This document shows, in pieces, positions 45,937-54,846 of a stretch of 64,000 nucleotides of DNA. The notes under the pieces were generated by a model. The model had not been told where the DNA came from and did no database searches. It was given only the letters and a program-made list of their open reading frames with translations. Every line of letters starts with the position of its first letter. Position 1 is the first letter of the stretch. The stretch covers positions 5,084,001 to 5,148,000 of the forward strand of contig CP036279.1 in the NCBI GenBank assembly GCA_007748055.1, in the 5' to 3' direction. This DNA is from Kolteria novifilia (lineage in GTDB: Bacteria; Planctomycetota; Planctomycetia; Kolteriales; Kolteriaceae). A program made the translations under genes and the position numbers.

Positions 45937-48231
45937 TCAGTAGATGACCGCGATCGCCTTGGCGGGCTCTTCGCGAACGACTTTGCCGTCCTTGTAGAAC
46001 CGCCGCTGCTGAACAATCACCTCGAGGTTGCGGTTTCCCCGCAGCGTTCCGGCCGACGAGGGCCACATCCCACCACGACGACGATGCTGGACCACCGCTC
46101 CCTGGAGGGAGAAGGTCTGGTCCTCCCCGAGCGAGAGCACCTGACGGGTGAGATTGGAGAGTCGTCCCTCCTCGACCCACGTGAAGAGATGCGGACCGTC
46201 GGGGACTTCCTTCAGACCGACTCGCGAGTTGTTGGAGAAGATCGACAAGGCGCGAAGGTTGTTTCGATCGACTTCGTCGCCATCGACGAACTGGACGTTG
46301 GCTTGGACCACCGCGGTGATGGTGTATCGCGGACGGAGTTGGTCAATGCTCCCCAGGATACGCTTCGATCCGGCTTCCCGGATGACACTCGCGTTGCCGA
46401 CATCCCACGTCACTTCCGAGGTCGACCCGCGCGGCTTGACGACGAGCGTGTTGGCATCCTCAGCGCGAACGATGGTCGCGGTCACGACATCGTAGAGACG
46501 ATAGAAACCTTGGGGACGGCCCTGATTGCCATAGGTGGCCGCGATCGCATCACCAGTCGGCGAAAGGGCCTTGCCCCCGAGTTGATTGACCATCCGCTGC
46601 CCGTTGCGGTAGAGGAATTGGTCCTGGTCATCGGAGCGACGCCCCCCGTCGGAGAAGAGCCGCTTGCCCGAACGGGTGTACTCTGATTCTCCATTCTTGT
46701 AGAGGCGTTCGACGAAGCCCGCCGCGTTCTTGGTGTTGCCGATCCCATCGCCCGAGTATCGCTTGGTGGCATTGGGGTGAAGCTTGGCGCCCTCTTGATC
46801 GATGCGAGCCTGCCCATTGTCGTAAAGGGCTCTGGCACCGGAGAAGTTCTTCGTTCCCGAACCGACGACAAGCTCACCATCGGCGTTGACCGGCAGCGAC
46901 GCGTTGGCGTCGACGTCCGTTCCCACCGGCGCGACTCCCCCTCCGGAGAGCTTCTTTCGGCCATCGCGAAAGAGGGCCGCTCCCGAGTTGGCGGCGCGAG
47001 CGCTCCCATTGGCGTAGAGAGGTTGCCCCGAGTCGGCGAACATCCGGCGGCCGTTCGAATGGAGACGGTTGCCGACGGCATCGACCCGCGGTCGTCCGTT
47101 GGAGTAGAGCGGAACGCCGGTCGTGGAGAACTTGGGAGAGCCGTTCGGATAGACTTCGCGTCCCTTGTCGTCGACGCGTGGGCTGCCGTTGGAGTAGAAC
47201 TCGGACTCCTGCTCCTCGATGTCACGCAGGACTTCATCGAGAGTGAGGCCCTTGCCCTTGGGAGCCAAGTGCCCCGTCCCCAGATAGGCGCCGGTGCGCG
47301 GGCCGGCGTTTGGGTTCGCGAAGGAGTCGTACTTCGCGCGCGACTTGCCGTAGGTGGAGCCGGCCGTTCCCGAGTAGGGGTTTCCTCCCTGGCTTCCCGC
47401 GTACGACCGCGAGTAACGATTGGTACCATTCTTCGACGTGCCGTAGTTCTTGAGAGCTCCGCTGGAGTGATACTTGTCGAGTTGCCACGGATTGGCCCCC
47501 CGCCGGTTGCCGGGCAATTGGACCCCGCCGGTCGCCAACTGAGCGGGACGACCGGGCCCGTATTGGGGAACGCCGCGCTGTAGTCCCGGCAGAAGTTGAC
47601 GAAGGGAATCGGTCTTCACCGTCGTCTCGATCATCCCCGTCTTGGTGTTGCGAATGATAAAGAAGTCGCGGCCGTTGTTCGGCCCTGGCTCGAAGCTGAA
47701 CTTGTCGCGTTCGGCGACGTCGATGTACTTGCTGGCGTCGAAGGCCTTGTTGCCGAAGTCGCGAACCCTGAACTCCGACTGAAGCGGTTCCCCACCAACG
47801 GTGTCGTTGACCGCCTTGGTCAGCGCGTTGACCAGCGACTTGCCACTAAGCTTCGACGTCACCAAGACATCGCGATTGGGAACGGTGACGCCGTAGGTGT
47901 TCTGAAACTCCTCGACGATCAGTTCGAGTTCGCTCTCGGCGATCGTCTTGTCACCGAAGCCGGCGATCTGCTTGACGAAGGTTTCGATTTGATCCTTGTC
48001 GACAAAGTTCCGGTCGGCGGCCCGCAGGTTGTAGGGGTTGCTGCCCCGAGTGCGGTGGGCGTAGGGATTGGCTCGGCGCGCCCCCTTGGAATAGGCGTTG
48101 TTGCCACCCTCCTGGGAGTAGAGGTCTTCCTGCTGAGCCATCGCCAACGAGGGCAACAAGAGGAGGGACATGCAGGCTGCCAAGATTCCGCGGTAACCGA
48201 ATTCGTTGGCTCGCGTCATGATGTGTCTCAT
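45937..48231 (-). CDS. Secreted protein with a 15-residue NG repeat
   Basis: About 764 residues from ATG 48231 (GGAGG 11 nt upstream). A signal peptide (ILAACMSLLLLPSLAMAQ) leads into a segment with ANPYAHR/SNPYN-type motifs and a first folded region. Residues about 343-560 hold around ten copies of a 15-residue repeat, x-(L/V/F)-(Y/H/F)-x-(N/D)-G-x-x-(R/K)-x5-G, for example PLYSNGRPRVDAVGN and RLHSNGRRMFADSGQ. The C-terminal part looks like two small beta domains (ATIVRAEDANTLVVKPRG; NLEVIVQQRRFYKDGKVV). I do not recognise the family. Confidence 0.8.
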   Translation of the reverse strand: MRHIMTRANEFGYRGILAACMSLLLLPSLAMAQQEDLYSQEGGNNAYSKGARRANPYAHRTRGSNPYNLRAADRNFVDKDQIETFVKQIAGFGDKTIAESELELIVEEFQNTYGVTVPNRDVLVTSKLSGKSLVNALTKAVNDTVGGEPLQSEFRVRDFGNKAFDASKYIDVAERDKFSFEPGPNNGRDFFIIRNTKTGMIETTVKTDSLRQLLPGLQRGVPQYGPGRPAQLATGGVQLPGNRRGANPWQLDKYHSSGALKNYGTSKNGTNRYSRSYAGSQGGNPYSGTAGSTYGKSRAKYDSFANPNAGPRTGAYLGTGHLAPKGKGLTLDEVLRDIEEQESEFYSNGSPRVDDKGREVYPNGSPKFSTTGVPLYSNGRPRVDAVGNRLHSNGRRMFADSGQPLYANGSARAANSGAALFRDGRKKLSGGGVAPVGTDVDANASLPVNADGELVVGSGTKNFSGARALYDNGQARIDQEGAKLHPNATKRYSGDGIGNTKNAAGFVERLYKNGESEYTRSGKRLFSDGGRRSDDQDQFLYRNGQRMVNQLGGKALSPTGDAIAATYGNQGRPQGFYRLYDVVTATIVRAEDANTLVVKPRGSTSEVTWDVGNASVIREAGSKRILGSIDQLRPRYTITAVVQANVQFVDGDEVDRNNLRALSIFSNNSRVGLKEVPDGPHLFTWVEEGRLSNLTRQVLSLGEDQTFSLQGAVVQHRRRGGMWPSSAGTLRGNRNLEVIVQQRRFYKDGKVVREEPAKAIAVIY

Positions 48232-48256
48232 GCTGTCCACTGCCTCCATTGTTTCT

Positions 48257-48285
48257 CACCGGCTGTCGAGCAGTCAGTGGCACCC
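48257..48285. repeat. Copy of the GGCACTGGCTG-type hairpin
   Basis: CACCGGCTGTCGAGCAGTCAGTGGCACCC resembles 30397-30426, with an imperfect stem (GGCTGTC/GCAGTCAGTGGCACC). It lies between two same-strand genes, just before the 15-residue-repeat protein. Confidence 0.5.
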
Positions 48286-48309
48286 GAACACTCCAAGGCT
48301 CGCAAATGA

Positions 48310-49029
48310 CTAGCCGTCGAACGCCGACTTCGTCTCGGGCTCGGGGACCATCACATCATCCATCACTTGGCCATCGCGCATGCGAACGATTCGTTTGGCG
48401 CGAAACGCCACTTCGTCTTCGTGAGTGACGAGCACGATCGTCTTGCCCATTTGATTGAGCCGGGCGAGCAGTTCCATAATTTCTTCGCTGGTCGCACTAT
48501 CGAGGTTTCCCGTCGGTTCGTCGGCAAGAATGAAGGCCGGGTCGCATGCGAGCGCTCGGGCGATCCCGACGCGCTGTTGCTGACCACCGGAGAGTTGAAA
48601 CGGACGGTGATCCAGGCGATGCCCTAGTCCCACCATCTCAATCAACTCGACCACGTGCTCGCGTGTCTCGGCGCCGACACGGCCCTGATAGTAGAGAGGA
48701 ACCTCGATGTTCTCGACGACCGTCAATTGAGGAATCAGGTTGTACGACTGGAAAATGAAGCCGATGGCACGGCTACGAATCTCGGAAAGCTCGTTATCGT
48801 CCAGTTGAGCGACGTCCTGCCCGTCGAGCAAGTAACGTCCCGACGTGGGGCGATCGAGACAGCCGAGCAAGTTGAGCATGGTCGACTTGCCCGAGCCGGA
48901 CGCTCCCATGATGGCGACATAGTCACCAGCGCAGAACGTCAGATCGATTCCGCGGAGGGCGGAGACCTTCACGTCACCTAGGTCGTAGACCTTGTGGACA
49001 TCCTCGAGTTTGGCGACTTCCCGTGCCAT
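48310..49029 (-). CDS. LolD/MacB-type ABC transporter ATP-binding protein, orphan
   Basis: 239 residues: Walker A GASGSGKS, Q-loop IFQSYNLIPQLTV, signature LSGGQQQRVGIARAL, Walker B FILADEPTGNLDS and switch His in VTHED. All are canonical, unlike the DevA protein at 5 kb. AAAGGATCGCG precedes the ATG. These ATPases pair with MacB/LolCE-type permeases that extrude lipoproteins or peptides, but no permease is adjacent. It may be followed by the repeat protein gene on the same transcript (78-bp gap). Confidence 0.9.
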   Translation of the reverse strand: MAREVAKLEDVHKVYDLGDVKVSALRGIDLTFCAGDYVAIMGASGSGKSTMLNLLGCLDRPTSGRYLLDGQDVAQLDDNELSEIRSRAIGFIFQSYNLIPQLTVVENIEVPLYYQGRVGAETREHVVELIEMVGLGHRLDHRPFQLSGGQQQRVGIARALACDPAFILADEPTGNLDSATSEEIMELLARLNQMGKTIVLVTHEDEVAFRAKRIVRMRDGQVMDDVMVPEPETKSAFDG

Positions 49030-49308
49030 CGCGATCCTTTGGCCATTTCCTGACGGTCGGCTCGTCGCGCCAATGGCGCATACCGACGGCGCGTTCCTCT
49101 TAGAGAGTATACCCCATGGGACAACCCGAAGGACGCGGTCGGGGTGCCGGGGATGGCGCGAGCGGTCCGACCAAGCCGGGTATTCGCTACGATCGACGCT
49201 CGGCGCATGAACAAGCCTCCCCTAACCAACGGCTAGAAGAGGCTTTACAGCTCGAATTGCTCCACCGACTTTCGGCCGAGTCGCGTGGTCGACGCCGACA
49301 GCCGGAAC

Positions 49309-50568
49309 CTAGCTCATCAATCTCTTGTACCGCTCGACGAACTCTTCGGGAGTCGTTTTGGCGATCTGGGCAAAGGCATCAATTCGACCCGGAACGGTCA
49401 GGTCGCTCTTCTCAAGCCGGATCATGTACTTGCGGGCGACGTGGTAGGATTCGCCGTTGACGTCGACCAATCGCGGGCGAGGACGGCCGGTTTCCGGATC
49501 GGCGAGATCCTCGAACTTGATCGGGACCATGAGTCCACCCTGGAAGGTGACCAAGGCCCCCGACCCGCCGTCGAGTAGAAAGCGGACCGCACCGTAGCCC
49601 AAGTCGCGGGTGTATTCCCGGTCGAACGGAATCGGATCGGCACAGCGTAGCTCATAGCCGAGATTCTTGGAAACGATCGTCACGCTTCCGCCGCGAGCCC
49701 TGAATCGGCGGCGGATCTCGTCGCGAACCGCGGCGCCGAAGTCGATGTCGGCGAGCTTGATATGACCGTGGGCATCGCGTTCGACGTCATCGGCATCGAA
49801 GACCTCGTCGCGGTGCTCGGGAGACATTCTCTCGACGAGGCCTTCCGCGAGGACCGCCACGCCGTGGTCGCGGCCCAAATGCAGTCGCTTGATCATGGAG
49901 CCTTCGATGATGTCGCAGACCTCACCGAGGGTCACGTCCCGATCGCCAAACTCTTCGGGAATGACGGTGAGCGGCGCGGCGGCGGCCTTTCCGATCCCGA
50001 GGGCCAGGTGTCCGGCGGTCCGCCCCATCGCGACCACCACGTACCAGCGGCAAGCGGTCTTCGCGTCGACGGTCAGGTTCCTAACCACTTCCGCGCCGAG
50101 ATGGCGAGCGGTTTCGAAGCCAAAGGTCGGAATCGACGGCGGCAGCGGCAAGTCATTGTCGATCGTCTTGGGAACGTGGGCCATGGCGATCTTGCCCTGA
50201 GCAGCCTCGCAAACCTTACTCGCGGAGTACGCGGTGTCATCACCACCGATGGTGAGCAGGTAGCTGACGTTCAGCTCCTCGAGGGCCTTCAGGACGCTTC
50301 CCATCGTTTCGGGGTTCTTCGTGGGGTTCGCCCGGCTCGTGCGGAGGATCGATCCTCCCTGAAAATGGATGCGAGAGACGTCGTCGATGGTCAGACGACG
50401 AACGCGGTCCGTACGTCCCGCCATCAAGTGTTCGTAACCCTCGAGAATCCCCATGACCTCGAGGCCGTTGTTGCGGGCTTCGATGGTCGCGGCCGCGATC
50501 ACCCCATTGATGCCTGGGGCGGGACCGCCTCCGACGAGAATTCCGAGGACTTTACGATCAGGCGACAT
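49309..50568 (-). CDS. 6-phosphofructokinase, pyrophosphate type predicted
   Basis: 419 residues from ATG 50568 (GCGAGG upstream). The family glycine loop is GILVGGGPAPGINGV. The two phosphoryl-donor positions read GGDD (108-111) and PKTIDND (133-139). In ATP-dependent enzymes these are GGDGS and PGTIDND, whereas Asp and Lys at these sites mark PPi-dependent enzymes. The catalytic Asp137 is present. It interconverts fructose 6-phosphate and fructose 1,6-bisphosphate, reversibly if PPi-linked. The gene stands alone. Confidence 0.9.
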   Translation of the reverse strand: MSPDRKVLGILVGGGPAPGINGVIAAATIEARNNGLEVMGILEGYEHLMAGRTDRVRRLTIDDVSRIHFQGGSILRTSRANPTKNPETMGSVLKALEELNVSYLLTIGGDDTAYSASKVCEAAQGKIAMAHVPKTIDNDLPLPPSIPTFGFETARHLGAEVVRNLTVDAKTACRWYVVVAMGRTAGHLALGIGKAAAAPLTVIPEEFGDRDVTLGEVCDIIEGSMIKRLHLGRDHGVAVLAEGLVERMSPEHRDEVFDADDVERDAHGHIKLADIDFGAAVRDEIRRRFRARGGSVTIVSKNLGYELRCADPIPFDREYTRDLGYGAVRFLLDGGSGALVTFQGGLMVPIKFEDLADPETGRPRPRLVDVNGESYHVARKYMIRLEKSDLTVPGRIDAFAQIAKTTPEEFVERYKRLMS

Positions 50569-50799
50569 GGGCACCTCGCGGGCTGGTGGACATCGGCAAA
50601 CGTTCGATGGATCGGCGGCGGCCGGGTGAGTTCCCGAAAAGCCAATCCAATCGCCGGAGTTCTAACCATTCCACCTTCAAGCGACAAGGTTGCCCGCCAA
50701 GGACGTTCGTGGTTTCCTCACATTCCCCACAAGGAACCAAACAACTCATCCTATTACCAGAAAGCAACTTAAGACGCCAACCACCACTCGCTCGGGGTC

Positions 50800-51219
50800 C
50801 TAGCTCCAGGGGATCCGGTAGAGCATCACATAGACGACAACACCGGTCACCGAAACGTACAGCCAGATCGGAAGGGTCCACCGAGCCAGCCCACGATGTC
50901 GGTCAATTTGCCCACGGAACGCCCAGAGAAACGTCAGGAAAATCATCGGGAGCATGACGATCGCGAGGATGATATGGGGCACCAGAACAGCGAAGTAGAT
51001 CGTCCGCCAAACCCCGGTCCCCGGGAAGGACGTCGACAAATGATTGACGTGGTACACGAGGTAGCACGACAGGAACAACGCCGAAACGACGAGCGCCGCG
51101 ATCATGCAGTTGCGATGGGCGATGATCCGCTTCTGCTTGATCAACACCCACCCGACAGCCAGCAAGACGGCCGCGATGGCGTTAAGCGTCGCGTTGACGG
51201 CGGGCAATGACTCGATCAT
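50800..51219 (-). CDS. DUF420 membrane protein (CtaM-like)
   Basis: 139 residues, four helices, with conserved His residues in YLVYHVNH, LVPHIILAIVMLP and IDRHRGLARWT. DUF420 proteins include CtaM, needed for haem-copper oxidase maturation in Bacillota; here the last gene of the cox cluster, overlapping sco by 4 bp (ATGA), which suits an assembly role. Confidence 0.88.
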   Translation of the reverse strand: MIESLPAVNATLNAIAAVLLAVGWVLIKQKRIIAHRNCMIAALVVSALFLSCYLVYHVNHLSTSFPGTGVWRTIYFAVLVPHIILAIVMLPMIFLTFLWAFRGQIDRHRGLARWTLPIWLYVSVTGVVVYVMLYRIPWS

Positions 51220-51851
51220 GGATTCTCCTCGTCCCGCAACGCGCCAACCTTGCGTTTGAGAAGGTCGATCGCGGCGGGATCGCGCGTATCAAAATAGCCT
51301 CGTAGGTGCCCTTGCCCGTCGACGACCGCCAAGCGGGTTGTGTGACTGACCAGTTCGCCGGGCAAACGTTTCGGATCGGGATTCTCCGCCACGCCCACCT
51401 TGAATCCGTCTCGGATGAGGGAGTAAACCGGATCGCGCTCGCCGGTCAAGAACCACCAACGCTCGGGGTCCGCCTTGAAGTTGCTCGCGTACTGCCGAAG
51501 GACCTCCGGTTTGTCGTAGCGTGGATCGACCGAAATCGAGATGAACTGGACGTCGCTCGGCAACTCCTGCCGAAGCTGGGCCATGACGCCGGTCACCATG
51601 GGACAACTCTCATGGCAGCGGGTGAAGATGAATCCCACCACCGCGACACGTCCGGCCAGGTCCTTCTCCGTGATCGTCCTCCCGTCGCGTTCGGTCAGCG
51701 CGAAGGGCGGAACCGTTCCGAACTCCTTGGGAAGATTCGCCGCCGCCGGCAACGACGACGGTTTGGGAGCGTTGACGATCAGCACGATCAAGCCACCCGC
51801 CACCATCGCGAACAGAGCGTAGCGGATGATGGCGAACGTACGTGACGACAT
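51216..51851 (-). CDS. SCO1/SenC copper chaperone
   Basis: 211 residues with an N-terminal membrane anchor (ALFAMVAGGLIVLIVNAP) and a thioredoxin fold. The copper ligands are the CxxxC of FTRCHESCP (Cys79, Cys83) and the His of ELVSHTTR. It delivers copper to the CuA site of CoxB or reduces its cysteines. It follows the ABC permease by 58 bp and overlaps the DUF420 gene, inside the cox cluster. Confidence 0.92.
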   Translation of the reverse strand: MSSRTFAIIRYALFAMVAGGLIVLIVNAPKPSSLPAAANLPKEFGTVPPFALTERDGRTITEKDLAGRVAVVGFIFTRCHESCPMVTGVMAQLRQELPSDVQFISISVDPRYDKPEVLRQYASNFKADPERWWFLTGERDPVYSLIRDGFKVGVAENPDPKRLPGELVSHTTRLAVVDGQGHLRGYFDTRDPAAIDLLKRKVGALRDEENP

Positions 51852-51909
51852 GACAAGATCCCGGTCAACAAGAGGCGGCGAGAAGCGCTTCGGCGGCGTC
51901 AGACGGCCA

Positions 51910-52749
51910 TCAGGCCCCCTTGGACGCGACGCGACTGACGGTCCACGTCGCCAGCCAAAACATGATCGCGGCGAAGCAAACGCTCACCAGGACACATAGG
52001 CCCAGCGACGGCAGAGTGGCCAACGTGTCCGACGCGGGGCGGCCCCAGTCCAGGATGCGCCGCAGTCCCGCGACCCCGTAGCTGACGGGGTTCAATCGAA
52101 TCACCCAAGCGAGCCAGAGGGGCGCCCCCTCGGCCGGGAAGAAGGCTCCCGAGAGCAGCCAAAGCGGGAAAAGCAGGAGCGTCATCATCGCGTGAAAGCC
52201 CTGCACCGAGTCGCTCCGCCAAGCCAGACAGAGCCCCAAGCTCGTCAGCGCGATGCCCAGCACGACGATGTAGAGGGACGCCGCGACGATCATCACCAGC
52301 GAGAGCGAGATGCCCGTCAGCGGAGCCAAGAGGAGAAAGATCCACGCCTGAAAGAGTGCGATCAGCGTGCCGCCAAGCACATTGCCCAACGCGATCATCG
52401 AGCGCGGAACCGGAGCGATCAGCACTCCCTGCATGAAACCCTCTCTTCGGTCCTGAATGACCGAGATAGTGGCGAAAATCGCCGTGAAGAGGACGACAAG
52501 CGTGATGATGCCCGGATAGAAATACTGGCCGAAGGAAACCGCGCCCTCACCCGCGCTTGGCGGCCGAAAGGAGGACTGAAAGCCTGCCCCGAACAAGATC
52601 CAAAAGATCAACGGCTGGCCCACCGCTCCCATCACGCGACCGCGTTGGCGGAAAAAGCGAACCAACTCCCGCTGGGCCAACGCCCAAGCCGCCCCAAATC
52701 CGAAGACGAGGCCCGACAAATCCTTCGCTCCGGGGAAGACGCTACTCAT
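51910..52749 (-). CDS. ABC-2 family transporter permease in the cox cluster
   Basis: 279 residues from ATG 52749, with GGGGGAG 5 nt upstream. Six predicted helices in the ABC-2 pattern: an amphipathic opening (LAQRELVRFFRQRGRVMGAV), the TISVIQDRREGFMQGVLIAPV loop typical of the family, and the end VCFAAIMFWLATWTVSR. It overlaps the ATPase gene by 8 bp. The position between oxidase subunits and the Sco gene suggests export of haem, copper or a factor for oxidase maturation, which is inference. Confidence 0.88.
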   Translation of the reverse strand: MSSVFPGAKDLSGLVFGFGAAWALAQRELVRFFRQRGRVMGAVGQPLIFWILFGAGFQSSFRPPSAGEGAVSFGQYFYPGIITLVVLFTAIFATISVIQDRREGFMQGVLIAPVPRSMIALGNVLGGTLIALFQAWIFLLLAPLTGISLSLVMIVAASLYIVVLGIALTSLGLCLAWRSDSVQGFHAMMTLLLFPLWLLSGAFFPAEGAPLWLAWVIRLNPVSYGVAGLRRILDWGRPASDTLATLPSLGLCVLVSVCFAAIMFWLATWTVSRVASKGA

Positions 52750-53767
52750 CTGGCTCCCCCCAAAAACGATGGCCGGTCCGATGAATGAAAACGTCCTCGA
52801 GCGTCGGCTTGGACACCGCCATCGATTCGATTTCGCTCGCGGCGCATTGCCCGATCTGTCCGAGCAGCGCGAAGCCCGAATCGCTCTCAATCCGAACGGT
52901 GTCGTTGACCACGCTCGCGTCGACTTTCAGTTCGCGATGGAGTTTTGCCGCGAGCCCCGCGGGATCGGCGCCGCGGAGCGTCACCACGTCTCCGCCAATT
53001 TCCGAGCGTAGCTCGTTGGGGCTCCCCTTCGCGATCAAACGTCCCTGGTGGATGATCCCCACCCGATCGCAACGCTCGGCTTCGTCGAGGAGATGGGTCG
53101 TCGTCAGCAGCGTCACGCCTTCGTTTCGAAGATAGGTCAGGTAGACCCACAGATCGCGCCGCGCTCCCGGATCGAGTCCGGTACTCGGCTCGTCGAGGAT
53201 GAGGAGCTTCGGTTCGTGAAGCATCCCCTTGGCCAGTTCGACACGACGTGCCAAACCGCCGGAGAGCTTCTCCACTCGCTCTCGCCGGCGATCGAGCAGT
53301 CCGAGCCGATCGAGCATCTCCTCGGAGCGTCGACGGATCGTCTTGCGATCGAGACCGTGGAGTCGGCCATGGTACGCGAGGTTCTCCTCGACGGTCAGTT
53401 TGCCATCGAGGCTAGGATGCTGAAAGACGACTCCGATCTCATGGCGCAGTCGATCGCGATCGTTGGGCAAATCGTACGCGAGAACGCGGACGCGGCCCTG
53501 TTGGACGGGAAAGTACGTCGTGAGGATGCGAAATAGCGTGGTCTTGCCACCGCCGTTGGGACCGAGTAGGGCGAAGGACTCGCCTCGTCGGACGTCGAGA
53601 TCGAGATGGTCGAGGGCTAGCCGCTCGTCGTAGCGATGACAAAGCCCTTGGACGAGGACAGCCGCATCACCGGCACCGGACGAGGGGGTGCGGACCGGGG
53701 TCTGCGCCTCCTGCGCCGACGAGTGCGACAAATCTACTTCACCACGGTCATGAGGCTGTAGGGCCAT
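52742..53767 (-). CDS. ABC-2 type transporter ATP-binding protein in the cox cluster
   Basis: About 341 residues. The start is uncertain: ATG 53767 would overlap the CyoD-like gene by 34 bp with no ribosome site, whereas TTG 53731 follows GGTGAAG and starts right after that gene's stop. Motifs are Walker A LLGPNGGGKTTLF, Q-loop VFQHPSLDGKLTVEENL, signature LSGGLARRVELAK (Leu for Gln), Walker B LLILDEPSTGLDP and TTTHLLDEAE, plus the DrrA-like C-terminal domain. It energises the permease downstream. Confidence 0.9.
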   Translation of the reverse strand: MALQPHDRGEVDLSHSSAQEAQTPVRTPSSGAGDAAVLVQGLCHRYDERLALDHLDLDVRRGESFALLGPNGGGKTTLFRILTTYFPVQQGRVRVLAYDLPNDRDRLRHEIGVVFQHPSLDGKLTVEENLAYHGRLHGLDRKTIRRRSEEMLDRLGLLDRRRERVEKLSGGLARRVELAKGMLHEPKLLILDEPSTGLDPGARRDLWVYLTYLRNEGVTLLTTTHLLDEAERCDRVGIIHQGRLIAKGSPNELRSEIGGDVVTLRGADPAGLAAKLHRELKVDASVVNDTVRIESDSGFALLGQIGQCAASEIESMAVSKPTLEDVFIHRTGHRFWGEPDE

Positions 53768-54105
53768 GCGATTTGCGTGTTGATCTGGTAGGCGATATCG
53801 GGCAGCAACGCGAAGACGAGAATGATCGCGAGCGCCGATGCCGGAAGCGTCACGAACCAACGCCACATCCCCTCGTAGCGTAGGTGCATGAAGAACCCGA
53901 GCACCAGAGCGGCTTTGCACACGGCCACGAGCAAGACAAAGAGCATGTTCGTCACCGGGCCCCACGATCCCTCCATGAAGAGGGTCACGAAGCTGGCCAG
54001 CGTTAGAATGCAGAGGTAGCCGAAGACCTCCCAGACACTGAAGTGCTCCCCGGCGCCCGCGTGGTGGGCTTCCGCGACCTCGGCAACCGTTTGCTCATCA
54101 CTCAT
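53734..54105 (-). CDS. CyoD/subunit IV-like cytochrome oxidase protein
   Basis: 123 residues from ATG 54105 (GGAGACG upstream). Three helices (VFGYLCILTLASFVTLFME, MLFVLLVAVCKAALVLGFFM, SALAIILVFALLPDIAY) with the conserved FMHLRYE after the second. It stabilises the haem-copper oxidase. It follows coxC in the cluster. Confidence 0.85.
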   Translation of the reverse strand: MSDEQTVAEVAEAHHAGAGEHFSVWEVFGYLCILTLASFVTLFMEGSWGPVTNMLFVLLVAVCKAALVLGFFMHLRYEGMWRWFVTLPASALAIILVFALLPDIAYQINTQIAWPYSLMTVVK

Positions 54106-54210
54106 CGTTTCGTCTCCGCATCCCAGCAACCGTTCACTCGGGGCGTTCAACCCAGCTCCGTCGAGCCGGCGTTCGACCGAGTTCGTTGACTCGGGACTCC
54201 ACCGCGTCCG

Positions 54211-54837
54211 TTATACCAGATAAAGCATCGGGAAGAGAAAGATCCAGACCAAGTCGACGAAGTGCCAATAAAGACCGGCAATCTCGACGTGATCGGCATG
54301 CTTGATCGAAAGATTGCCCCTCATCCCGGTCCAGATCAGCGCCGCGAACAGGACCAGTCCCGCGATCACGTGAAGAGCGTGGAATCCGGTAAGCGAGAAG
54401 TAGGTCGCCGACCACATCCCGATGCCGGGAATCGAGCCTTCGTGTTCCCAAGCGTTCCAGGGCAGAAAGCCGTGATCGTACTTCTGGTAGTACTCGAACA
54501 TTTTGATGCCGAGGAAGACGAACCCGAGCCCGAACGTGATCCACATGTTCCGCAGCGCCGTGGCGATCTTCCCATTGGCGATCGCGTTATGGGCGAAGAC
54601 GACGTGGGCACTGGACCACAACAGGATGAACGTGTTGATCGCGCCCAAGGGCTCGAGCAAGACCTGATTGTGGTGAGGCCACGCGGACCCCGACGCCAAC
54701 CGGATGACGATGTACGCCCCCAGAAGGCCGGCGAAGAACATCACCTCGGTGCCCAGAAAGAGCCACATCGCGAGCTTGCCGTTGCCAATGGGCAACCCCA
54801 TGTGCTTGGGCTTCTCGATCGCGATCGATTCGGCCAT
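54211..54837 (-). CDS. coxC: Cytochrome c oxidase subunit III
   Basis: 208 residues in five helices, the short form lacking the first two helices of mitochondrial subunit III. Motifs are [46 protein letters not shown] and [26 protein letters not shown] precedes the ATG; the ctaB gene is 9 bp upstream. Confidence 0.93.
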   Translation of the reverse strand: MAESIAIEKPKHMGLPIGNGKLAMWLFLGTEVMFFAGLLGAYIVIRLASGSAWPHHNQVLLEPLGAINTFILLWSSAHVVFAHNAIANGKIATALRNMWITFGLGFVFLGIKMFEYYQKYDHGFLPWNAWEHEGSIPGIGMWSATYFSLTGFHALHVIAGLVLFAALIWTGMRGNLSIKHADHVEIAGLYWHFVDLVWIFLFPMLYLV

Positions 54838-54846
54838 GGTCGACTC

